From Boesenbergia rotunda (taxonomy: Eukaryota; Streptophyta; Magnoliopsida; Zingiberales; Zingiberaceae): a stretch of 64,000 bases of DNA. The position numbers were made by a program, and so were the translations under genes. The notes under the pieces are model-generated. The model worked only from the letters and a program-made list of their open reading frames with translations, searched no databases and was not told the DNA's origin. Position 1 is the stretch's first letter; each line of letters opens with the position of its first letter. Of this stretch, positions 19,641 to 30,776 are shown in pieces. The stretch is taken from positions 124,001 to 188,000 of the forward strand of contig JAGFNQ010008751.1 of assembly GCA_024364735.1 (NCBI GenBank), read 5' to 3'.

Positions 19641-20800
19641 TTAAAAAAAACCAAAAGTAGAGTAACCATATTCTACCAAGCATAATCCTAACTGCCTTCT
19701 TAGTGAGCTGAATTCAGACTCAGGTAGAGGTTTAGTGAATATGTCAGCTAAGTTTAATTTAGAGTCTACATGCTTAAGGACTATTTCACCCCTGGCTACA
19801 TGGTCTCTTACAAAGTGGTGTTTAACTTCTATGTGTTTAGTTTTGGAATGTTGGATTGGGTTCTTAGTTAGATTAATCGAGCTTATGTTGTCAATGAAAA
19901 CCTGAGTTTGGGTGTAGTTGAGCTGGAAGTCCTTAAGAGTGTGTATCATCCATAATAGTTGTGCTACACACTCTCCTAAGGCAACATACTCAGCTTCAGT
20001 TGTGGATAGAGCTACACAGTGTTGTTTTCTACTGCACCAACTTACTAGACTATTTCCTAACAGTTGACAGCTTCCACTTGTGCTCTTTCTATCTAATTTA
20101 CAACCAGCGTAATCAGAATCCGTGTATCCTGACAAGTCAAAGGTTGAGGTCCTAGGATACCAAATCCCTACATTTAGGGTGCCCTTAACATATCTTAGTA
20201 TTCTCTTCAGGGCTGCTAAGTGTGTTTCCTTAGCACAGGTTTGGTATCTAGCACATATTCATACAACAAAAAGTATATTAGGTCTGCTTGCTGTAAGGTA
20301 CAGTAGGCTTCCTATCATACTTCTATATAGTTTAAGGTCTACTGGTTTACCATCAGGGTCACTATCTATTTTTACATTTGTGGCCATGGGGGTACTTATG
20401 CTTTTAGAGTTATCCATTTTAAATTTCTTTATTAATTCTTTAGCGTATTTGGATTGGTGAACATAGTTTCCATCCCTAGTTTGTTTAATTTGTAATCCTA
20501 GGAAGAAGTTGAGCTCCCTAACTAAGCTCATTTCAAACTCATTTTCCATTATTTTCACGAATTCTTTTAGAAAATTAGAGTTGGTAGACCCAAAGATTAT
20601 ATCATCAACGTAGATTTAGGTAATAAAGATTTCTTTTCCTAGGGTTTTAATAAATAAGGTTGAGTCAATTTGTCCTTGTTTAAATTCTTTAGAAATTAAG
20701 TAAGTTGATAATCGTTCATACCAGGCCCTAGGTGCTTGTTTTAGTCCATATAGTGCTTTAGTAAGTTTGTAAACGTGGTCAGGTCTTTCTAAGTTAATAA
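19641..20800 (-). pseudogene. pol: Pol 3' part of element C: reverse transcriptase end and RNase H
   Basis: One minus frame from about 20800 to the stop at 19641, broken by TAA at 20616-20618 and TGA at 20259-20261. Seen in order: KALYGLKQAPRAWYERL of the RT thumb side; YVDD right after the first stop; LNFFLGLQIKQ; YRSMIGSLLYLTASRP; then RNase H with YTDSDYAG, DRKSTSG, ALSTTEAEYVAL and a C-terminal HHFVRDHVARGEI region. These are copia signatures, closest by memory to SIRE. Protease, integrase and the RT N-terminus are gone: at about 20800 the frame stops abruptly against element D. Role: copying element RNA into DNA. Confidence 0.9.
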
Positions 20801-21410
20801 TGCATATCAAAACCCTAGAAAATCATTTCACGATAAATCCATGCATACTAGACCTAAGGACCAAGGTATAAATCCCAAGAAAGGGAGACACATGCCTAGA
20901 ATGGGTAGGTCTAGGAATGTCCAAGGTAGACATGTTGATTCTAGGGTTAGAATCCTAGAAAGACAAAATCAAGCTTTGAAGACAAAGCTTGATAGATTAA
21001 AGAAAACCTTAGAGAGATTCAGTGTTGGATCCAAAGGGTTAGATAAATTGTTGGGTAGTCAAAAATCCAACAACGATAGATCGGATTTGGGGTACCGGTC
21101 TAGGTCCTCCAACGTTAAGGAAAAGTCATATGTAAGAGTGTCATATGACTATAGCAAGGAAAAGTCAAAAAATGACAAGGGAGTATCATTTAAGGGCAAA
21201 AAGACATCTACCAAAGACAATATGCCTAAGGTTAAAGAGAAGAATAGCTTAACTAAGAACAAGGTATCTAAGGTTAAGAAGGTCACTTTTGTAGACCAAG
21301 AGTCATCGGAGGTATACCGGTCTGCCTAGCAATTGTGGAAGAGTTATCTAGGGAGGTGGCTAAGGCTAAGATCTCAAGGGAAAGAGCTAATTTGGGACCC
21401 ATGATCATTG
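20801..21410 (+). pseudogene. gag: Gag C-terminal fragment of element D
   Basis: An open frame runs from the breakpoint at about 20801 to TAG at 21327-21329. It shows a basic segment, a coiled coil (RILERQNQALKTKLDRLKKT), and a GSKGLDKLLGSQKS...LGY motif matching the Gag C-terminus of A, then a Lys/Ser-rich tail. After the stop another frame resumes (EELSREVAKAKI). The capsid and zinc knuckle are missing. It is cut at 21410 by B2. Confidence 0.75.
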
Positions 21411-23205
21411 TGTAGGATCGGTGCCAGTCGATAGAGGGGGGGTGAATATTGACTCGTAAATCTTGTCGCAAGTTCATCGGAAAATTCGTCGTGTATCTCT
21501 CTATCAGGGTTAGTACGGAGTGGAAGTAATAATAAACTAAAGAAAGACACAAGATAAATGACACGCTGGTTTTTACATGGTTTCCAACCACCCAGGGTCA
21601 GTACATCCAAGGTCAAAGCACTCAATCGTGAGTCCACTAATGGTCTCCTTTCCGGACTTTCCGGAGGCGGAGAAATCCGTCTTACAATTCAGAGTTACAA
21701 GCAAAAAGATAGTAAATAACTTTAACTTGAAAATGAAAAGCAAACCAAACAAAAAGTTGAAGATCCGGCCAATCCGGAAGTCCGAAGTGCCGCACACTTC
21801 TTCCTGGAGCTTCCATGGTCACAAAGCTTCGCCTTGAGCACTTTTGCTTCATATGGAACACTTTAGCGGATGTGGAAATTGGTGTTCTACAATGAGGAGT
21901 CGAACCCCTTTATATAGGACCTTTTAGGGCGCCTGTGATGTCTTGGGTGCCAGCCACGTGTCGGTCAAACTTCATCTTTTGCACCAACCTCGCACCGTAG
22001 ATAAGAAGCCCATCCCAGGTGCCTTATAGGACTCAGGCGCCTATTATGGCTCAGGCGTCTGCCACATGGTCCAATCCTGACTGTAGATGCGATCTTCAGC
22101 CGATAAGCTAAATCAGCCTTCCCAGGCGCCTAACCCATATAGGGCGCCTAGGATACTAGGCGCCTGAAACATCCCAGGCGACTGGGAACCACTTTCCCAG
22201 GTTCCTTTGTTTTGTGTTCTGCTCTCCATCTTGCCTCCAACTCCAGGTACCTACAAGACAATAAAACACACAAACAAAACAAATAATCTTACGCCTTAGT
22301 TTGTTGGTTCTGACTTTGGATTTCACCCGAAACCCTAGGTCGAACCGACACCTAATGTTCCCTTTCCCGGGGAATGCGTCCTCACCTACTCCACACTGGA
22401 GAAGTTGCGTTTGCCAACCGGAACCTTCAGTTGGACTTTTGCTTAGCCTTCGAGAACTCGAATCTCAAGACGTCCAACCTCGACCTGTCTCTACTTCTAT
22501 TCGCGATCCCCGCTCGACTAAAGCTTTTGCCAGCCGGGACCTCCGGCTTGACATTTGCTCGGCATCCAAGGACTCAGATCTCGATACATCTGACCTCGAC
22601 CCATCTCTACTTCTGTCCGCCATCCTCGCTCGGCAAAGACTCCATTGCTCGATCCCCGACCAGGACTTAGTGCACAGTCTCCCGGACCAAGACTTCGTGC
22701 CCAGCTTCAGTCACCAGGACTTAGTCAATCTAGCTTCACTCACTAGGACCAAGCTTCACTCACCACGATTTACTTTACTTAGCTTCACTTACTAGGATTT
22801 CATTTACCTAGCTTCCCTTGCTAGGACCCGACTTCACTCACCACGATTTCTTTCACCATAATCACTCCTTTGCTAGTCATCATGATCCTGACTAGACTTC
22901 CTTCATTCTTCAGTTAACTATAATTTCACATCTCCAGTCCGGTGTGGTTTAATCCCATGGTCAAACTGACCAACCCTGGTTTTGGTTCACTCTGCCAAAC
23001 ATCAAATCCTATTTGGCTAACCCTTTGTCAACTTGATCAAACATGGGTTTACCCTACCAAACATAAGGTCATGTTTGTTTTAACCCTTGATCACTTTGAC
23101 TAACCCTTACCTTGTCTAACATATATTGTTACTAACTTAAGTATATTATTAAACATCGAAACCCTAGAGGGTGACTGTTCATCACTGATGTATTTTGCAC
23201 CAATA
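21411..23205 (-). repeat. 3' LTR of element B2
   Basis: 1795 bp, as B1. The minus-strand start is TATTGG instead of TGTTGG, a point change in the terminal dinucleotide. TATATAAA lies at 21909-21916 (minus). Confidence 0.88.
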
Positions 23206-24889
23206 ATCTCCCCCTTTTTGATGTTTGACAATATCTTAAGTTAGATTGGATCTTCTGGTTCTAGGTTTAACACATGGGAGAAATCGAAAAAAAAATCTTA
23301 CTTAGGTTCTCTCTCCCCCTTTGTCACACATCAAAAGGAAAAAAATAAAAAAAATTATTTTCACCAACAATAAGAAAGAAGAAAAAAAATTATTCCCCTT
23401 TTAAGATAGTCTCTCTCATCCTTTTGAAAGTACTTAAAATATATATATTATATATATATATATATTATATATATATATATATATAAATGATTTTCAAAAC
23501 TCTCCCCCTTTTTTTTTAAAAAACATTAAGTACTTGTTTAAAAAAATTTTAAATGACATTAAGTACTTTTTTAAAAAAAAATTATTGCACCAACAATATA
23601 TGACTATAAAATCAACTTCCCTAAGTTTGACATAATCCTAAGAATCTTGTTGACCACAAGAAAATTTCTGTGTTTTAAGAATTTTCCATAAATAAAATTT
23701 TGTTTTAGAATAATAATAACATTCTCCCCCTTTTTTTTTAAAAAAATAATAGCATTCTTGATTTGGTTTCTTATACAGTCTGACACAATCCTAGAAAACA
23801 TTGTTAACTTCAAGAAAATTTTCCTAAGTGTTCAAGAAATTTTTCCAAACTCAAGTAGAGATTATTTTCAAAGATATTCCAAAAGACAGAAAGATTTTCG
23901 AAATAAGTTTTGGAAAATGATAGTATGATATTTTCAAAAGTATTTAAAAATTTTGAAATAAGTTTTGAAAATATAATATTTTTAAAATTTTTTATAAAAC
24001 TTTTAATTTGAACCTCCTCCTAAACCTGACACAGTCCTAGGAAGCTTGTTGACCACAAGTTAATCTTCCTCTGAGTCGTAGGGTTTAATTCAAAAGTAAA
24101 AAATCATTTTGAAATAATCAGGAATACTAGATTAATTTCTTTTGACTCGGTTCCTCCTAAATCTAACACAGCCTTAGGAATTCTTGTAGATCATTAAGTA
24201 ATCTTCCTATGTTTCTTTAGAATTTTTGCAAATCATAAGAACAATTTCAAGCAATTTGTTGAAAGATATTTTTGATAATTTTCAAAAATAATTTTTGAAT
24301 GACATAATAAGTTTTTGAAAAATATTTTTCGAAATACATTTTGAAATGATAATAATTTTTAAAGCACACAACATTTTGAAAGATATGAATTTTAGAAAAG
24401 AATGATTTTTGAAAAATAGTTTAAAAATAGGAATTCGCAAAAATAAAAACTCTCCCTGAACCTGACACCTTCTAGCTACCCTTGTTAACTACAAGGACCT
24501 CTACCTAAGTGTCTTAAGGGACTTTAGTGTTGACCTAAAAGATTTGTGTCTAAGTGTGTAGGTGAAATAATTTTCGAAAAGATATATAAATTTTTGAAAA
24601 AGTATTTTATAGATAAGCAATCAAGCAAGCATAAAATTCATAAAAACATTATTATGTTTAAACATTATTTTGAAAATAGATTTTTAGAAAATACCATAAT
24701 GATTTTAAAAACATTTTGAAAAATATTTGTCAATTAATTAGTCCTTAATATCTCACCCATTCTAAGTGTCGCAGTACAAGCAAGCACGGTTGCCTTATGG
24801 GTGTATTGTGAGATGCTTGAATAATTTTTCTCTATTTAATTTATAGATTGCTTGACCTTGAGTTAGATTCGAGTTTAATCAACTAGTAG
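23206..24889 (-). mobile_element. AT-rich 3' non-coding region of B2
   Basis: Polypurine tract next to the LTR, with further tracts at about 23305-23318, 23498-23507 and 23720-23730. An AT microsatellite lies at 23439-23487. Recurrent motifs of the form CTAGGAAnCTTGTTGACCAC occur at about 23630, 24040, 24170 and 24470. No frame. Confidence 0.65.
23439..23487. repeat. AT dinucleotide microsatellite
   Basis: Nearly pure alternating AT over about 49 bp with two TTA interruptions. Confidence 0.9.
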
Positions 24890-25120
24890 CTTAAAAGTAT
24901 TTTTCAATAATTGGCTTCCAGGTATTGGCGAGGCGCAGAGGTCTTCTTTGGCCGTAGCCTTATTGGATCATCAACCCTTTCCTTAGACAAAGCCTTTTAA
25001 AGAAAGAATACTTTTAATTCACTTTTTTAAAAACTCTGGTCTAACTAGTCTAGGATGTGGTGAGTTAGCTTCGGCTAGTTTCCTAACGTACTATCATCTC
25101 GCCCCACCCTGGTACTAGGT
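24890..25120 (-). other. Conserved post-gag block in B2
   Basis: Minus-strand counterpart of 5570-5935 in A: contains GGCGAGGC, TTTGGCCGTAGCCTTATTGG and ACGTACTATCATCTCGCC on the plus strand. Confidence 0.7.
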
Positions 25121-25399
25121 TAGGCAAGTATCAACCAACCTTTTCCTATTTATCCATTCTAAATTATGCAGAAAAGTAAACATGAATGACATAACAATTA
25201 TATAAGAAAAAGTGAGCAGATGCATGGACATGACATTTATGCATGAGTCAATCAAGTCAAGTAATTTTATTAGGTTTCTAATAATGTAACAAATTCTAGA
25301 TTTGATACATACCATGTGAACCCGTGAATATGTCAACCCATTTTGACATATTTATTATTATTAAATTGATTATTCTAGTTGAGTAGAATTTTATTTAGT

Positions 25400-25745
25400 T
25401 TCATAATTTAAGGTAATTAATTGAATTTTAGTTCGTAAATTTTGTTGAATTAAGGATTGAATTGTTAATTATGATTTAAGAATTAATTATGATTTTAAGT
25501 TGTTAAGTATTAATTAGTTAAGAATTAATTAAAGTTAAATTATTAAAAATTATTTAAGGTTTAAAATTATTTAAGAATTAATTAAGGTTAAAATTATTTA
25601 AGAATTAATTAAGATTTAAAATTATTAAGAATTAATTAAGATTAAAATTATTAAGAATTAATTAGGATTAATTAATGTTAAAATTGTTACGAATTAATTA
25701 GAGTTATGATTATTAAGAATTAATTAGATTTAAAATTAACTCATT
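25400..25745. repeat. Degenerate AT-rich repeats
   Basis: Runs of AAGAATTAATTAAGGTTAAA with unit length about 25-30 bp, decayed. Non-coding. Confidence 0.7.
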
Positions 25746-25749
25746 AAAG

Positions 25750-26640
25750 TTGTTAATAATTTTGTGTCTAGTTGCATCATTTCCATTAGTTCAACAATTT
25801 TTGATTCATCTAGAATTTCTTTTGAATTTAATTTTTCAATTTTGTTTAATACCTCTATTTTATTTGATTTCTTGTAAGCCCTATTAAATATAGCTTTAAT
25901 TTTAATGACTTTGTCTTCATCTTCAGAATCATATTCAAAGTTATATTCAGAATTTAAAATTCCATCATTATCTTCATAGTAGTTAGAATAATTTTCACAA
26001 CTGCTAATTAAGGTTGTAGTATTATATTCAGAAATGTAGTGATTATTATTTTCAATATTATCAAGAGATCTTCAACAATATCTAGAGTATTATCTTCAAT
26101 ATTATCAAGAGTACTATCTTCAACAATATCTAGAGTATTATTTTCAATATTATTTTCAAAGAGATTAAGATTATCAGCAATATTATTAGAGGTTAAGATC
26201 TTATCATCATCCTTAACATTAATAGAAATATTATTAATTTCAAAAATTTTAGCATTAATATTAAAGATTAAAGAATTAATATATGATATATTAACATTTT
26301 TTTTGTTTGATAATTTGTCATGTAATACATTGAGTTGGTTGTGCAAAAAATCTAACTTATCAAAAAAATTTCCTAAATTACCAGAATGATATAATTGTGC
26401 AGGAAATTGAATTTTATTGACAAAATTAATTTTTCATACTTTGGATAGACACTGCATCTTGTAGTGTCCATGCTTTTGACATTTAGCACTGGATATGACT
26501 CTTGTCCCTCCGAACTCTTGGCGCTGGTACCTCCTTTGCCGCCGATGGTGATGAACGATTCTTACGAGTAGGACACTAGTTTTTATAGTGTCCTCTCTCC
26601 CTGCACTTGAAACATATAATATGGAACTTGAAAATTGACA
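25750..26640 (-). pseudogene. gag: Shortened Gag of B2: zinc knuckles without capsid
   Basis: Minus frame between primer site and AT-rich repeats. A CCHC knuckle (CFKCRERGHYKN, then a stop, then C) lies near 26560-26615, and a second knuckle-like KHGHYKMQC near 26440-26480, whose first Cys is lost. A coiled coil follows (HNQLNVLHDKLSNKKN), then an acidic repeat with NTLDIVED units (26040-26170), then a mixed-charge helical end. Only about 120 bp separate the primer site from the first knuckle, so there is no capsid domain. Best seen as the nucleocapsid and tail of a SIRE-type Gag. Confidence 0.6.
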
Positions 26641-26731
26641 TAATTTTAAAAAATACCTGTATTCACCCTTGCTCTCTCTTAATTCCTAGCGTCTTTACTC
26701 CTTCGGCTGTTAGTCAGGTGAAGAGCTTCCA

Positions 26732-26744
26732 GACTCTGATACCA
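26732..26744 (-). promoter_or_regulatory. Primer binding site of B2
   Basis: Minus strand TGGTATCAGAGTC, two bases from the 5' LTR end, matching initiator methionine tRNA except near its end. Confidence 0.85.
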
Positions 26745-26746
26745 CT

Positions 26747-28504
26747 TGTAGGATCGGTGTCGGTCGATAGAGGGGGTGAATATCAACTCGTAAATCTTGT
26801 CACAAGTTCGTCGAAAAACTCGTCGTTTGTCTCTCTATCAAGGATAGTACGCAGCGGAAGTAATAATAAACTAAAGAAAGACACAAGATAAATGACACGC
26901 GGGTTTTTACATGGTTCCCAACCCCCCAGGGTCAGTACATCAAAGGCCTAATCACTCAATCGTGAGTCCACTAATGGTCTCCTTTCCGGACTTTTCGGAG
27001 GCGGAGAAACCCGTCTTACAGTTCAGAGTTACAAGCAAAACGATAGTAAATAACTTTAACTTGAAAATGAAAAGCAAACCAAACAAAAAGTTGAAGATCC
27101 GGCCAATTCGGAAGTCCGAAGTGCCGCGCACTTCTTCCTGGACCTTCCTTGGTCGCAGAGCTTCGCCTTGAGCACTTTTTCTTCGTATGGAACACTTTAG
27201 CGGATGTGGAAATTGGTGTTCTGCAATGAGGGGTCGAACCCCTTTATATAGGACCTTCTAGGGCACTTGTGATGTCTTGGGCGCCAGCCACATGTCGGTC
27301 AAACTTCATCCTTTGCACTGATCTCACAGCGTAGATAAGAAGCCCATTCCAGGTGCTTGCCACATGGTCCAATCCTGATCGTAGATGCAATCTTCGATCG
27401 ATAAGCTAAATCAGCCTTCCCAGGTGCCTAAGCCATATAGGGCGCCTGGGATACCAAGCGCCTGAAACATCCCAGGCGCCTGGGAACCCCTTTCCTAAGT
27501 TCCTTTATTTTGTGTTATGCTCTCCATCTTGCCTCCAACTCCAGGTACCTACAAGACAATAAGACACACAAACAAAACAAATAATCTTATGCCTTAGTTT
27601 GTTAGTTCTGACATTGGATTTCACCCGAAACCCTAGGTTGAACCGACACCTAATGTTCTCTTTCCCGGGGAACTCATCCTCACCTACTCCACACTGGAGA
27701 AGTTGTGTTTGCCAACCGGAACCTTTGGTTGGATATTCGTTTAGCCTTCAAGAACTCAAATCTCGAGACATCCGACCTTGACCCGTCTCTACTTCTATTC
27801 GTGATCGCCACTCGACTAAAGCTTTTGCCAGCTGGGACCTCCGACTGGACTTTTGCTCGGCCTCCAAGGACTTGGATCTCGAGACGTCTGACCTCGACCC
27901 TTCTCTACTTATGTCTGCTATCCTCGCTCGGCAAAGACTCCGTTGCTTGATCCCCGACCAGGACTTAGTGCTCAGCCCCCAGGACCAAGACTTCGTGCCC
28001 AGCTTCACTCACCAAGACTTAGTCCACCTAGCTTCACTCACTAGGACCCAGATTCACTCACCAAGATTTACTTCACCTAACTTCACTCACTAGGATTTCC
28101 TTTACCTAGCGTCCTTTGCTAGGACCCGACTTCACTCACCAGGGTTTCTTTCACCATAATCACTCCTTTGCTAGTCATCATGATCCTGACTAGACTTCCT
28201 TCATTCTTCAGTTAAATATAATCTCACACCTCAAGTTCTGTGTGGTTTAATCCCTTGGTCAAACTGATCAACCCTGGGTTTTGGTTCACTCTGGCAAATA
28301 TCAGATCCTGTTTGGTTAACCCTTTGTTAACTTGATCAAACCTGGATTTACCCTACCAAACATAAGGTCATGTTTGGTTTAACCCTTGATCACTTTGACT
28401 AACCCTTACCTTGTCTAACATATATTGTTACTAACTTAAGTATATTATTAAACATTGAAACTCTAAAGGGTGACTTTTCATCACTGATGCATTTTGCACC
28501 AACA
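26747..28504 (-). repeat. 5' LTR of element B2
   Basis: 1758 bp; ends TGTAGGATCGG on the left and CCAACA on the right of the plus strand. Same order of parts as the other copy, TATATAAA at 27243-27250 (minus), with some lost GGCGCC units explaining the shorter length. Confidence 0.88.
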
Positions 28505-28509
28505 CAATG

Positions 28510-29545
28510 GATCTCAGGAAGATATCTCTTGAAAATCTAGATAGACCATGGAGTGTGCCAAAGGGTTTGGAGACAGATTTGAGTCTCAACCTTAAGGATT
28601 TGGCACATATGATTTGAGTTTCATGCATGAAAATATGAAATGGGATTCATATTGTATGAAGATTGATTGTTGATGTATAGATGTCATATAAATTAATGTT
28701 AGGGATGCATTGTAGTTTGGTAAGGGTAGATACATCAAGAGGAGGCCAAAACTAAGACTTTAGGTCAAGGTTCAATTGAACCATTTAGCTAGTTTTGGAT
28801 TTTATGTCAATCTTGGGATCTGAGATATGTACATTTTTAAATGTATTTTTTTTCAAGTAGACACGGGTAGTACATATCTCCCTACAAAATTTGAGAATTT
28901 TTGGAGAATTATGGAATTATTGGTGTATTTCTGAAATTGGGTTCAGAAATGTTGAAATGCCAATTTCAGGGTGTTAGTCGACTGGTATAGAAGGGCAGTC
29001 GACTAGTAACAGTCCTTCTAAAGTGAGAAAGCTACTGTATAATTTTTTTCGAGGGGATCAGTCTACTAATACCTGTCTCAGTCGACTAAAACATGTTGAA
29101 ATTATTTTAAGTAATTCAAAAAGTATCTAATGATCGACAACATGTGTATAATCGTATGAGGGGTTAATACACAATATTTATTGTTATTAGAGGTTAAAGA
29201 ATCTAATAATTGAGATATTGTTGGAGTTCTTTTGATGTATGGAAAAGGAGAGAATTAAGGTTTAATTAGGAAATCCTTATGTACCTTCACAAGAAATCCT
29301 AGCTCAAAGGGGAGCTTAGGTGAAGGGGGAGTTTTGTTGCTCTCTAAATAAACTACATTTAGGTGTTGGGGAACCTTGTGATAGGATTCCATATTGGTTG
29401 CATTTGCATTGCATGTTAACATATGCATTAGCGGTGTAAGTCCGAGGTGTAGCCTTAGCAATGTAAGTATAGTTTATTAGCATTTGTGTTTGCTATATAT
29501 TTTCCCTAACTTAAACGTATTGTCAAACATCAAAAAGGGAGAGAT
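28510..29545 (+). mobile_element. 3' non-coding region of element D
   Basis: Continuation of D after B2. No frame. The palindrome AGTCGACT and near forms recur (about 28977, 29003, 29085). Polypurine tracts near 29238, 29318 (GAAGGGGGAG) and just before the LTR (AAAAAGGGAGAGAT). Confidence 0.6.
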
Positions 29546-30762
29546 TATTGAGGCAATCCCGATGATCTGGAGTGACCATGTGTTTTGATGTTTGGGCAAA
29601 GAGTTTATGTTAGGTTTGTCCTTGTATTTGAGTGTCTAGGATCTGCAGGATACACATAGACTCAACTTGATGACTTTGAGTCCGGTGAAGGATGGTGCAT
29701 CTGAGGGATCGTGAACAAGGTAGCAACCATGAGCCGAGGGAAGTACACTTCAAGGCATATGCGAAAGATGGCTTGAGGACGAGCCGTGGGTTTGTGAGCA
29801 TTCGAGGGATGAGAGCCAAAGGCATACGCGAAGGATGGCATGGAGACGAGCCGTAGGCTTGTATGCATCCGAGGGACGAGAGCCAAAGAGAAGAAGACTT
29901 GAAGGCAATAGTCAAAGTTACAAAGAAGAGTCAAGTGAGTCGTGAGGGTCCGAGTGGGAGTGAAATGTATTCGAGAAGGAAAATCCTAGGCTTAGGATTT
30001 TACTAGTCGACTAGTTAAGGGCACATAATGATCAGTCGACTGATCATTCTGTGTAGTTGACTAGTGTCGGCTGAATTCAAATGTTGGGTGGTAAGGTTCG
30101 AATTCGATAGTTATCAGTCAACTAGATCAATAGAACGAGTTCTATTTAAGAGAACTCGGGAAACTTGAGCAAGGCTGACGAAATTAGTGATGGTTAACCC
30201 TAATTAGTAGGAGCAATGATACGCAACGGGAATTTTTAGAGAGAACCCCAATGGGAATGTTGTAGCATTTTTTGTGTACACATTTGATTGCTACTTGGAC
30301 ACCGTTCGGTCGCCGTCCCAAACAAAACTATACCCTGGGGGCATGGTAAACCTGTCGGGAATCGCTACAATTGGAGTGTCACGTCATTCCCGTTGGATTC
30401 TCACTAAAAATTCTCGCTACATATCATTTTTCAATTAGTAGCCATCTTGTGCTCAAGTGTTCTTATGGTGCCAAGAGGTCTTGGTTGAGGTTGTGGTGAG
30501 GTTTCTCCACCCATAAGGAGTTACACGAGCTAGCTGGAGATTTTTTGAGAAATCATCCACTGACGGATCGAGATCATCCACCTTATGGACAACTATGGAG
30601 TAAGAGCATCATCTCTGAACCACGTTTAATTGGTTTGCCTCTCCTTGTGTTAGTGTACTTAAATTGTATTTCCATTTGCATTACTAATAATGTAGGAAGA
30701 AGACCGACGAATTGAGGGTGAGCGACAATTTACCCCCTCTTGACATCCTAAGATCCACTACA
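29546..30762 (+). repeat. 3' LTR of element D
   Basis: Opens TATTGAGGCAATCCC (TG to TA change) after the polypurine tract and ends near CCCCCTCTTGACATCC...ACTACA. Contains two repeats of about 67 bp (29750-29890) with GAGCCG and GAGGGA motifs, AGTCGACT palindromes (30003, 30033), and TATTTAA inside the hairpin CGAGTTCT-ATTTAAG-AGAACTCG (30136-30158). The end is estimated. Confidence 0.65.
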
Positions 30763-30776
30763 GTTTTTCGGGTATG

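Larger units (their letters stand above)
21411..28504 (-). mobile_element. Element B2: complete SIRE-type element without pol
   Basis: LTRs at 21411-23205 (3') and 26747-28504 (5'), in minus orientation, with primer site (26732-26744) and polypurine tract (23206-23221) at the expected places. The flanks CATTG (21406-21410) and CAATG (28505-28509) differ by one base and are a plausible old target duplication. The inner 3.5 kb holds only a shortened Gag frame, a conserved block and AT-rich repeats. It lies inside element D. Confidence 0.85.

Noticed and set aside
23439..23487. AT-rich tract as possible replication origin or scaffold site
   Set aside because: A plain AT microsatellite in an AT-rich retroelement tail; no supporting motif.
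26039..26389. 116-codon Ser/Leu/Ile-rich plus ORF
   Set aside because: Opposite strand of the acidic repeats in the B2 Gag tail; repeat-derived.
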